From NCBI GenBank assembly GCA_007130265.1, contig SLST01000128.1, positions 1 to 11,193 of the forward strand: a stretch of DNA of 11,193 nucleotides. Direction: 5' to 3'. The notes below the pieces were generated by a model. The model saw only the letters and a list, made by a program, of their open reading frames with translations. It had not been told where the DNA came from and made no database searches. The position numbers were made by a program, and so were the translations under genes. Source of the stretch: Spirochaetales bacterium. GTDB taxonomy: Bacteria > Spirochaetota > Spirochaetia > DSM-27196 > SLST01. This document shows, in pieces, positions 1-6,483 of the stretch. Position 1 is the first letter of the stretch; every line of letters begins with the position of its first letter.

Positions 1-2
1 AG

Positions 3-2627
3 GCGTGGGAGTCGGCCGGCGTCTACCGGTACGAGCCCGGAAGACCCGCCGGGGAAGTCTTCTCCGTGGATACCCCGCCGCCCACCGTCTCCGGGTCGCT
101 CCACATCGGGCACGTCTTCAGCTACACCCAGACCGACGTGATCGCCCGCTACCAGCGTATGCGCGGCCGCGAGGTCTTCTACCCCATGGGCTGGGACGAC
201 AACGGTCTTCCCACCGAGCGGCGCGTGCAGAACTACTTCCACGTGAGCTGTGACCCCTCGCTCTCCGGGGAGGAAGGCCTGAACTCTGAGCAGGCCGACG
301 CGAAGACGCGAAAGGGCCCGCTTCGCCGGGTATCGCGGCGTACCTTCATCGAGCTATGCGAGCGGCTCACCGCGGAGGACGAGCGCGCCTTCCGCGACCT
401 CTGGAAGCGCACCGGGCTCTCGGTCGACTGGGACCTCGAATACACGACGATCGCCGGTCGCGCCCGACGCGCGGCGCAGGAGAGCTTCCTCGATCTCTAC
501 GAGAAGGGGCACGTCTACCAGAACGTTGCTCCCACCATGTGGGACGTCGACTTTCAGACCGCGGTCGCCCAGGCGGAGATCGAGGACCGCGAGGAGGTGG
601 GCGCCTACTACTCGATCGAGTTCGGCGTGGCGGCGAGCGACCGCACCTTCACGGTCGCGACCACTCGCCCGGAGCTCCTCGCCGCGTGCGTTGGGGTGAC
701 TGCGCACCCCGACGATCAGCGGTACCGCGACCTGTTCGGTAGAGAGGCGGTGACGCCGCTCTTCCGGCTGCGGGTTCCTATCTTCCCCAGCGCGGAGGCT
801 GATCCGCAGAAGGGGACCGGGATCGCCATGGTCTGCACCTTCGGTGACGCGACCGACGTCGAGTGGTGGCGCACGCGGCGGCTCGCGCTTCGGCAGATCG
901 TCGGCCCGGACGGCCGATTCTGCGAGACCACTTTCGACGGGGCGAGTACGGACCCCAGAGCGGCTCAGGCGGTCTACGCGCAGATGGTGGGACGGAATGT
1001 CCGTGCAGCCCGACGCCTGACCGAGGATCTCCTGCGCCGGCCGGAGCACTCGACCAACGGCGACCGCCCCGCGCTCGCGGCCGAGCCCGAGCCCATCCGG
1101 CACGAAGTGAAGTTCTACGAGAAAGGCACGAGTCCCATCGAGTTCATGACGACGAGACAGTGGTTCGTCCGCCTGCTCGACAAACGCGACCGCCTGCTCG
1201 CCGCCGGCGACGAGATCGATTGGTACCCGGGGCACATGCGGCTTCGCTACCGTAACTGGACTGAGAACCTGCAGTTCGATTGGTGCATCAGCCGACAGCG
1301 GTACTTCGGCGTCGCATTCCCCGTCTGGTACCCGCTTGACGAGGACGGAAACCCCGTGTATGAGAAGCCTCTCTTCGCCTCGCGCGATGCGCTTCCCGTT
1401 GACCCCATGACGGACGTTCCGCCCGCCTATGCCGGCGATCAGCGCGACCGGAGGGGCGGATTCACCGGCGAGCCCGACGTCTTTGACACCTGGTTCACGA
1501 GCTCTCTCACCCCGCAGATCACCACCGGCTGGCCCGCGTCCATGGATCCTCCCATGCCAATGGACGCGCGTCCGCAGGCCCACGACATCATACGCACCTG
1601 GGCCTTCTACACCATCGCGAAGTCGCTCCTGCACCAGGACACGATTCCCTGGCGCAGCGCGCTCATCTCGGGATGGATTCTCGACCCCGATCGCAAGAAG
1701 ATGTCGAAGAGCGTCGGCAATACCGTCACGCCATTAGACTATCTTAACCGTTATACGGCAGACGGTGTGCGCTACTGGGCGGCGAGCGCCCGCCTGGGCG
1801 CGGACACCGCGTTCGACGAGTCGGTGCTGAAGGTGGGTCGGCGGCTCGTGACCAAGCTCTACAACGCCGGGAAGTTCGTGCTCGGACTCGGTGAGGCGCC
1901 GCGAGATAGCATAGCCGACGAGCTCGACCGCGCCTTCGTGCACGAGCTCTCCTCGCTCGTCGGTGAGGCGACCCGTCGTCTCGACGCCTATGACCACGCC
2001 GGCGCGCTTGCCGCGATCGAGGCCTTTTTCTATGCCCGCTTCACCGACTCGTACCTCGAGCTCGCGAAGTCGCGAGCTCGCTCTGACGTCCGCCCGTCAG
2101 CCGCCGACCCCGGGGCCGGCGGCTCCTATCGCGCCCCTGCAGGCGGTGCTGCGTCGGCCCGGGCGGGGTTGCACGTCGGCCTGGGCATGCTCCTGCGGCT
2201 CTTTGCGCCGTTCCTCCCCTTTGTTACCGAGGAGATCTGGTCGTGGGCGTATGCGAGTGAAACCGGCCTTCGGTCGATTCACCGCGCTCCGTGGCCGCGG
2301 GTAAGCGAGCTCGCCGGTGTCGCGGCGCCGAGCTGCGAAGCCAGCCTCGAGATCGCACGCGCCGCGCTCGGCGCCGTCCACAAACAGAAGACCCTCGCCG
2401 GGAAGTCACTCGGCGCTCCGGTCGAGCACGCCGTTCTCGCCTGCGGGCGGGACGCGTGCGAACCCCTTCGACTGCTGGCCGACGACGTTGCGGCCGCCGC
2501 CCGTATCGTGGACCTCCGGATCTCCGGGACGGCGGAGGGCGGGTGCACCCCGGACGAAACCGACGCGATCACAGTCGTTCGCATCGACTACTCGACCGGT
2601 CACACTCAACGCGACGGGCCATGCTGA
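3..2627 (+). CDS. valS: Valyl-tRNA synthetase, 5'-truncated by window edge
   Basis: This class I aminoacyl-tRNA synthetase charges tRNA-Val with valine and hydrolyses mischarged Thr-tRNA. The frame is open to the left edge. Codons from base 3 read AWESAGVYRYEPG...FSVDTPPP, the usual ValS N-terminal region, so the GTG at 66 is an internal valine and the true start lies outside the window. The HIGH motif (SLHIGH) is at 102-113 and KMSKS at 1698-1712. The CP1 editing domain between them contains TTRPELL (about 660) and GTGIAMV (about 820). The Rossmann fold is followed by a helical anticodon-binding domain. The visible 874 residues are near full length. The motif WDDNGLPTERRVQNYF places it in the class typical of Actinobacteria and some other phyla, not the Escherichia coli type, and I see no clear C-terminal coiled coil. 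A Gly/Ala-rich insertion lies at about 2095-2165. The identification is firm; the class assignment is from memory of the family. Confidence 0.96.
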   Translation, partial: AWESAGVYRYEPGRPAGEVFSVDTPPPTVSGSLHIGHVFSYTQTDVIARYQRMRGREVFYPMGWDDNGLPTERRVQNYFHVSCDPSLSGEEGLNSEQADAKTRKGPLRRVSRRTFIELCERLTAEDERAFRDLWKRTGLSVDWDLEYTTIAGRARRAAQESFLDLYEKGHVYQNVAPTMWDVDFQTAVAQAEIEDREEVGAYYSIEFGVAASDRTFTVATTRPELLAACVGVTAHPDDQRYRDLFGREAVTPLFRLRVPIFPSAEADPQKGTGIAMVCTFGDATDVEWWRTRRLALRQIVGPDGRFCETTFDGASTDPRAAQAVYAQMVGRNVRAARRLTEDLLRRPEHSTNGDRPALAAEPEPIRHEVKFYEKGTSPIEFMTTRQWFVRLLDKRDRLLAAGDEIDWYPGHMRLRYRNWTENLQFDWCISRQRYFGVAFPVWYPLDEDGNPVYEKPLFASRDALPVDPMTDVPPAYAGDQRDRRGGFTGEPDVFDTWFTSSLTPQITTGWPASMDPPMPMDARPQAHDIIRTWAFYTIAKSLLHQDTIPWRSALISGWILDPDRKKMSKSVGNTVTPLDYLNRYTADGVRYWAASARLGADTAFDESVLKVGRRLVTKLYNAGKFVLGLGEAPRDSIADELDRAFVHELSSLVGEATRRLDAYDHAGALAAIEAFFYARFTDSYLELAKSRARSDVRPSAADPGAGGSYRAPAGGAASARAGLHVGLGMLLRLFAPFLPFVTEEIWSWAYASETGLRSIHRAPWPRVSELAGVAAPSCEASLEIARAALGAVHKQKTLAGKSLGAPVEHAVLACGRDACEPLRLLADDVAAAARIVDLRISGTAEGGCTPDETDAITVVRIDYSTGHTQRDGPC

Positions 2628-2641
2628 CGCCGGGAGCCGAT

Positions 2642-2670
2642 TTGCTTTCCACCGGAGGATTGCTTATCTT
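2642..2670 (+). promoter_or_regulatory. Candidate sigma-70 type promoter for the DUF4032-like gene
   Basis: A -35-like TTGCTT (2642-2647) is separated by 17 bases from a -10-like TATCTT (2665-2670). It lies just after the valS stop, in a short stretch markedly richer in A+T than its surroundings. Transcription would start near 2677 and give a purine-rich leader of about 35 bases. That leader contains GAGGAAAGGA (2698-2707), which ends 5 bases before the ATG at 2713. This suggests the small gene is expressed separately from valS. It is a pattern match only. Confidence 0.5.
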
Positions 2671-2712
2671 CTTAGTTAGATAAAGAGAGAGAAAATTGAG
2701 GAAAGGAACTGA

Positions 2713-3240
2713 ATGAACACAATCAACACCAATGAAACGATGGAGACTACGAGCGAGGTGCTCGACCGCCTGGGGATCGCGTTCACTCGTGATGATGCAG
2801 CCAACCGGGTGCAGGAACACGTGTCTGTCCACAAGTACCTGATCGACACCGAGCAACACACCGAGCACGCGTGGGAAGAAGCCGTCACTTCGTGGCAGTC
2901 TACGGTCCTTTCGCCGCTGAAGACCGCGCTCGAGCAGGGGGATATCAGGAAGGCGTTTCCGGGGAGACCGGTCGGCGACCTCTACCTCGAGGCATCGGAC
3001 CACTGGTACTACCTCAAGGAACGGCGAGCCGACGTCGGCCCTGAGGAGGCGGCGGACAGCTTCGCGCTGCGCTACGGCAAGGCGCTTACCCGCTTCTTCT
3101 CGTCCATTTCCGTTCGGGCTGCGGCTCGTGCCTGGGATCGCGAGGCTTCGCGCGGCAACTCAATAGCCCGAAAAATGGATCGTGCAAAGACCGAATACGA
3201 CACGAACCTCAACAACTACGCGTCCCGGATGTTCGTGTAG
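2713..3240 (+). CDS. Small soluble protein resembling DUF4032 region
   Basis: This 175-residue protein has no signal peptide or membrane segment. The ATG at 2713 is well supported by the purine-rich ribosome site GAGGAAAGGA 5 bases upstream. The N-terminus (MNTINTNETMETTSEV) is rich in Asn, Thr and Glu and A-rich at the DNA level. A middle block of about residues 35-118, including HKYLIDTEQ, SWQSTVLSPLKTAL and DLYLEASDHWYYLKERRADVG, resembles from memory the DUF4032 pattern of actinobacterial proteins (a W..V..P segment, then E..(D/E)HRW(F/Y)LSERAGRDVG). The last 50 residues are basic and probably helical. DUF4032 is annotated as related to lipopolysaccharide-kinase folds, but no kinase catalytic motif is visible here, so I assign no function. 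The gene is in the same frame as the ABC ATPase downstream, separated only by the TAG at 3238-3240. The gene is very probably real; the family link is tentative. Confidence 0.8.
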   Translation: MNTINTNETMETTSEVLDRLGIAFTRDDAANRVQEHVSVHKYLIDTEQHTEHAWEEAVTSWQSTVLSPLKTALEQGDIRKAFPGRPVGDLYLEASDHWYYLKERRADVGPEEAADSFALRYGKALTRFFSSISVRAAARAWDREASRGNSIARKMDRAKTEYDTNLNNYASRMFV

Positions 3241-3261
3241 GGCACGGTAACCGGCCGGCGC

Positions 3262-3290
3262 TTGCCCTTCCGCACCCGCGCGGCTACACT
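3262..3290 (+). promoter_or_regulatory. Candidate promoter overlapping the proposed ABC ATPase start
   Basis: TTGCCC (3262-3267), a 17-base spacer and TACACT (3285-3290) match four of six consensus positions in each box. The -35-like box coincides with the only conventional start codon available to the ABC ATPase (TTG at 3262). If this promoter is used, the transcript would begin about 7 bases past the -10, near the in-frame ATC at 3298, and would lack the TTG. The match could be accidental. Confidence 0.3.
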
Positions 3291-4290
3291 CACCGGCATC
3301 GCCACCGAGCCGGTCATCGAAGTCAAGTCTCTCTCGAAGAGCTTCCGCAAGCGCAAATCGCGCGAGCGGGTGCAGGCGGTGGCCGACGTCTCGTTCGACG
3401 TCCGACGCGGTGAGATCCTCGGCCTGCTCGGGCCGAACGGCGCCGGCAAGACGACGACCATAAAACTGATCTGTTCGCTTCTCCTTCCGGATAGCGGCCG
3501 GGTCACCGTGAACGGCATCGACACCCAGCGCGACCGTTCGAGGGCGCTCGGCCACATCAGCGCAGTACTCGAGGGCAATCGCAATCTCTACTGGCGTCTC
3601 TCCGCCCGCGAAAACCTCTACTATTTCGCGGGTAATCGCGGTCGGTCCAAGCGTCAGGTACGAGAGGAAGTCGACCGTCTGCTCGAGCAGTTCGGGCTCG
3701 CAGAAAAGCGGAACGAGCTCGTCAACACGCTCTCTCGAGGCATGCAGCAGAAGCTCGCGATCGCCGTCGCGCTCCTCGCGCACAGCGAGGTCATCCTCCT
3801 TGACGAGCCGACCCTCGGGCTCGACGTGGAGACCGGCTACGAAGTGCGGGAGATCCTGCGCGGCATCGTCCGGGAAGGCAGGACGATCCTGCTCTCCACT
3901 CACGACATGTCCGTCGTGCAGGATCTCTGCCGGCGGACCGTTGTCATCAACGACGGTCGGGTCGTGGTCGACGACGAGGTCGCGAATCTGCTGCGCCTTT
4001 TCGAGACCCGCGCCTATGCGGTCGAGCTCGCTGAGGAGCCTGGAGCTGAGGCGCTCGGACGGCTGCGGGCGGCCTTTCCCGCGGTCGAGCTCGACCGCGA
4101 CGGTGCGACTCCGGTGCTGCGCGTCGAGCTCGAGCATGCGGCGGATATGTACGAGCTCATCGAGCTGTTGCGTGCCGGATCGGCGCGGATAGAGGGACTG
4201 AACCGTACGACGGTGAACTTCGAGCACGTTTTCCGCCGACTCGTCCGCGAGGGGGTCTCGTACGGTGGAGCAGCGCATGCGATCGATTAA
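3262..4290 (+). CDS. ABC-2 type transporter, ATP-binding protein
   Basis: This ATPase subunit would power an ABC-2 type exporter at the inner face of the membrane, with the permease that overlaps its 3' end. From the TTG start it has 342 residues. Walker A GPNGAGKT is at 57-64, the signature LSRGMQQK at 157-164, Walker B VILLDEP at 177-183, a D-loop LGLD, and the H-loop His at 214 (STHD). Residues 230-342 form the C-terminal extension common in exporters of drugs, lipids or polysaccharides. The start is uncertain. TTG at 3262 is the only ATG, GTG or TTG before the first beta strand (VIEVKSLSKSF), it has no recognisable ribosome site, and it lies only 21 bases after the TAG of the gene upstream in the same frame. 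Translation may therefore depend on reinitiation, or begin at a non-standard codon near 3298. The substrate cannot be deduced. Confidence 0.93.
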   Translation: MPFRTRAATLTGIATEPVIEVKSLSKSFRKRKSRERVQAVADVSFDVRRGEILGLLGPNGAGKTTTIKLICSLLLPDSGRVTVNGIDTQRDRSRALGHISAVLEGNRNLYWRLSARENLYYFAGNRGRSKRQVREEVDRLLEQFGLAEKRNELVNTLSRGMQQKLAIAVALLAHSEVILLDEPTLGLDVETGYEVREILRGIVREGRTILLSTHDMSVVQDLCRRTVVINDGRVVVDDEVANLLRLFETRAYAVELAEEPGAEALGRLRAAFPAVELDRDGATPVLRVELEHAADMYELIELLRAGSARIEGLNRTTVNFEHVFRRLVREGVSYGGAAHAID

Positions 4291-5050
4291 CGTTCTGGTT
4301 GCGAACACCCGCAAGGTGCTCATCGAGATGCGGCGCTACCTGCCGAACACGATCAGCATGATCGTTACCTTCTATGCAATCTTCGTCCTGCTCTTTCTGG
4401 GCATCAACGTCGTGGGCGGACCGGACGGCGCGGCGCAAAGCACGCAGTACCTGATCGTGAGTCTCGTGCTGTGGATGCTCTCGCTCATGGCGATGCAGGG
4501 CATTGGATGGGAGATCACGCAGGAAGCCACCCGCGGCACCCTCGAACAGCTCTACATGTCGCCGGTCAGCGCGTGGCGCATCCTGCTCGCGAGAATGATG
4601 GGTAATGTCGTGGCGAACCTGATCATGATCGCCGTCATGCTCGTGCTCGCGATGGCGACCTCAGGAGAGTGGTTGCGCTTCGACGTCGCGACGCTCTTGC
4701 CGCTCGGCCTTCTCACCATCGCGTGCATGATCGGCGTCGGTTTCGCCGTTGCAGGCCTTGCCATCGTCATGAAGCAGATCCAGGCCTTTCTTCAGATCGC
4801 GCAGTTCATCTTCCTCGCCCTGGTCGTCGTGCCCGTTACCGTCTCGCCGTGGCTCGAACTGCTTCCCGTGGTGCGCGGATCCACGATGATCCGGGAGGCG
4901 ATGACGGAGGGAACCACCCTGTTCGAGTTCGCGACCGCCGGATGGCTTCTGCTCGCCGCCAATGCGACGGCTTGGCTGACTGTGGGCGTCCTGGCATATA
5001 AGCTTGCCGAGCGGTACGCGATGGCGCGCGGGCTGCTCGGACAGTACTGA
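4277..5050 (+). CDS. ABC-2 type transporter, permease protein
   Basis: This is the membrane subunit paired with the ATPase upstream. From ATG 4277 it has 257 residues with six likely membrane helices, at about 25-46, 57-76, 109-129, 137-161, 168-191 and 219-242. Between helices 2 and 3 it carries QEATRGTLEQLYMSP, the conserved cytoplasmic segment of ABC-2 permeases thought to contact the ATPase. I chose ATG 4277 because GGAG (4267-4270) lies 6 bases upstream. GTG 4265 in the same frame would add four residues (MEQR) and has only a poor G-rich site. Either start overlaps the ATPase end (stop 4288-4290), so the two are probably translationally coupled in one operon. The Arg-rich cytoplasmic N-terminus fits the family topology. 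The substrate is unknown. Confidence 0.92.
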   Translation: MRSINVLVANTRKVLIEMRRYLPNTISMIVTFYAIFVLLFLGINVVGGPDGAAQSTQYLIVSLVLWMLSLMAMQGIGWEITQEATRGTLEQLYMSPVSAWRILLARMMGNVVANLIMIAVMLVLAMATSGEWLRFDVATLLPLGLLTIACMIGVGFAVAGLAIVMKQIQAFLQIAQFIFLALVVVPVTVSPWLELLPVVRGSTMIREAMTEGTTLFEFATAGWLLLAANATAWLTVGVLAYKLAERYAMARGLLGQY

Positions 5051-5070
5051 CGCCGCGAGCGCGAACCTCT

Positions 5071-5110
5071 TGCCGCGCGCCGTCCAAGCTCTCAGCCGCC
5101 CCGCGCGGCA
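5071..5110. terminator. Inverted repeat between convergent genes, possible bidirectional terminator
   Basis: A perfect 9-base inverted repeat, TGCCGCGCG (5071-5079) and CGCGCGGCA (5102-5110), with a 22-base loop sits between the stop of the permease (5050) and the stop of the UROD-like gene (5114, opposite strand). Position and symmetry suit a terminator serving both strands. There is no T-run on either side, so it does not match a classic intrinsic terminator. It may instead stabilise 3' ends or need Rho. Confidence 0.45.
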
Positions 5111-5113
5111 GTG

Positions 5114-6355
5114 TCAGCCGCGGTCGACCTCCTTGCGGGCGATCTGGACCCAGCGGGCGATCCGCTCCGGTGCATTGTTCAGCGTGTGCACGTCCTTCAT
5201 GATAAGCTCGATTCTGCAACCCTTCGCGACATCGAGCGTACGACGGATGTCGCGGCGGACTACCACCTCGTCGTATGCCGACGTGCTGATGAGGCTCGGC
5301 GCGGGTTTTCTCGAGTAGACGTAGCGATCGCCCAGGTAATCGGCCATGAGTTCCTCGTCGGCCCAGGGAGAGACGGAGACCCGGGCGAGACGAGGAAGCC
5401 GCTTGATGATGTGCCATCGCCCGTGCACCGGTTCGCAGCAGCCGTAGTAGCACCTGCCGAATCGTTCGACGATGGCGAGCTGATACGGGAAGACGAACTC
5501 CTCGAACTGCTCGGGTCCCACTCCCACGGTCTCCTGGGACTCGCTCAGCACCCAGAGGTCGCGCGTACGCACGACACCGTCGGTGGATGCCGGCAGATCA
5601 CGCGTGTAGCCCATGGTTCCTGAGCCGGTATAGTCGTTCTCGTTGTTCAGCGTGTACAGCCCTTCGGCTTCGAGCCACTCTGCCATTGCGAGATGCTGGT
5701 CCCTCAGAAAGGCCATGAGACGATGCAGGCCCTCCGGATTGTCGTACATCGCGAGCATGAGCCCTTCGAGCCCCACCAGATCGATTGCTCTCCAAGTCAG
5801 TCCCATGGTCCAGTAGAAGCTCGTCCGTATGCGCACCGGCAGTACTCCGGAGAACACCGATTCCAGAAGCGTCTGCTCCTCATGGGTCGCCTGCCGGTCG
5901 ACGTGGTACTCGCTCGGTCTCAGCTTGGCGAGATCACGGTCGAGGTCGACGAGGGGCGGGTCCCAGCTGCGTGCGCCCATCTTCCCGTCACGGTCGCCCG
6001 AGTGCACGACCGGTTGTACCCCGTAGTCACCGATCTCGACGCGATAGCCCACGTTCATCCACGGCTCGATCACGTGGTCGTCCCTGAGCACGTCGAACTG
6101 GTAGAGCTCGGTGCGCAGCCCCCACTCAAGCCTGCGGGCCCATTCGCCGCGACACTCCAAATCGGCTTCGCTCACCGGTCGCTTCTCATCGCGGATGCCG
6201 CCTATCTCGGCAAGCACCATCGGTCGGCCGCCCGGCCCCTCGTCATGCCGGTACCAGGCCGCACGACGCTCGGCGTTCTCCTTCGTCTCGGCCGCCGCCG
6301 CTTTGCGCTCCCCGAGCGCTCTCAGGATGCTCCGGTCATGGTCGGAACAGGTCAC
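5114..6355 (-). CDS. Uroporphyrinogen decarboxylase (URO-D) superfamily protein, MtaA/CmuA-like
   Basis: This 413-residue protein matches the UROD-like families found in environmental anaerobes and heterotrophs. These are related to corrinoid methyltransferases (MtaA, CmuA) rather than haem-pathway HemE. The landmarks I recognise are the N-terminal helix with ERRAAWYRHDEGPGGRPMV (29-47), then LRTELYQFDVLRDDHVIEPW (80-99), LNNENDYTGSGTMGY (236-250), and CYYGCCEPVHGRWHIIKRLP (302-321) followed by ARVSVSPWAD (324-333). Cys302, Cys306 and Cys307 lie where related methyltransferases place zinc-binding residues, so zinc binding is an inference. I do not see the HemE substrate-arginine motif, so haem synthesis is unlikely. 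I chose GTG at 6355 because GGAGG (6361-6365) is 5 bases upstream. The frame stays open to 6580, but that extension is low-complexity and Arg-rich. No corrinoid-binding partner is nearby. It is divergent from the beta-helix gene. Confidence 0.85.
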   Translation of the reverse strand: MTCSDHDRSILRALGERKAAAAETKENAERRAAWYRHDEGPGGRPMVLAEIGGIRDEKRPVSEADLECRGEWARRLEWGLRTELYQFDVLRDDHVIEPWMNVGYRVEIGDYGVQPVVHSGDRDGKMGARSWDPPLVDLDRDLAKLRPSEYHVDRQATHEEQTLLESVFSGVLPVRIRTSFYWTMGLTWRAIDLVGLEGLMLAMYDNPEGLHRLMAFLRDQHLAMAEWLEAEGLYTLNNENDYTGSGTMGYTRDLPASTDGVVRTRDLWVLSESQETVGVGPEQFEEFVFPYQLAIVERFGRCYYGCCEPVHGRWHIIKRLPRLARVSVSPWADEELMADYLGDRYVYSRKPAPSLISTSAYDEVVVRRDIRRTLDVAKGCRIELIMKDVHTLNNAPERIARWVQIARKEVDRG

Positions 6356-6360
6356 GCAGT

Positions 6361-6365
6361 CCTCC
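6361..6365 (-). promoter_or_regulatory. Ribosome binding site deciding the UROD-like start
   Basis: GGAGG on the minus strand ends 5 bases before the GTG at 6355-6353, an ideal spacing. It supports GTG as the initiator and excludes the upstream in-frame extension. Confidence 0.65.
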
Positions 6366-6393
6366 GTTTCACCTATCGTTTTCGCGATCGTAA

Positions 6394-6400
6394 CCTCCTT
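6394..6400 (-). promoter_or_regulatory. Second perfect Shine-Dalgarno with no standard start codon
   Basis: AAGGAGG on the minus strand lies about 33 bases upstream of the first site. Five bases after it the next codon in the UROD-like frame is ATC (6388-6386); no ATG, GTG or TTG is within reach in any frame. It could be an unusual AUC start, a standby ribosome site, or chance. Confidence 0.4.
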
Positions 6401-6429
6401 GCGTGACTTCGCCAAGCGGCACAGCGGCG

Positions 6430-6464
6430 CCCCCTCCCACTGCCCCCCTCGCACACACCCGCCC
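6430..6464 (-). other. G-run cluster, possible G-quadruplex
   Basis: On the minus strand this stretch has five runs of three or more G (6462-6464, 6458-6460, 6443-6448, 6436-6438, 6430-6434) with loops of 1, 9, 4 and 1 bases. It lies in the divergent region and could be in the UROD-like mRNA leader. One loop is longer than the usual 7-base limit. Confidence 0.35.
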
Positions 6465-6471
6465 TCTCCGG

Positions 6472-6477
6472 TACAGT
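6472..6477 (+). promoter_or_regulatory. Candidate -10 box for a leaderless beta-helix transcript
   Basis: TACAGT ends 6 bases before the ATG at 6484. With a typical distance of 6-7 bases from -10 box to transcription start, the mRNA would begin at or within a base of the A of the ATG. No Shine-Dalgarno precedes this gene, which fits leaderless translation. The -35 region is not convincing. Confidence 0.4.
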
Positions 6478-6483
6478 GGACCC

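Noticed and set aside
66..68. GTG at 66 as the valS start
   Set aside because: Upstream codons encode the conserved WE-x-x-G-x-Y and FSV residues of the ValS N-terminus, so this is an internal valine.
354..1634. A 426-codon minus-strand frame opposite valS
   Set aside because: It is the mirror of the ValS codon pattern, with no motif and no ribosome site; valS is certain here.
2628..2712. A tRNA, riboswitch or attenuator (T-box) between valS and the next gene
   Set aside because: The 85 bases hold a promoter-like pair and a ribosome site but no cloverleaf, T-box or strong stem; a T-box for valS would lie upstream of the window.
2713..4290. A single protein made by reading through the TAG at 3238-3240, fusing the DUF4032-like protein to the ABC ATPase
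   Set aside because: The frame match has a one-in-three chance of being accidental, the ATPase is complete by itself, and no readthrough signal is apparent. Kept only as part of the start-codon question.
3160..4323. A 387-codon minus-strand frame opposite the ABC ATPase
   Set aside because: The ATPase strand has all nucleotide-binding motifs; the antisense frame has none.
6403..6483. Upstream GTG at 6403 as the start of the beta-helix protein
   Set aside because: The added 27 residues are Pro/Ala/Thr-rich and not signal-peptide-like, no ribosome site precedes it, and the ATG at 6484 directly opens the conserved domain.
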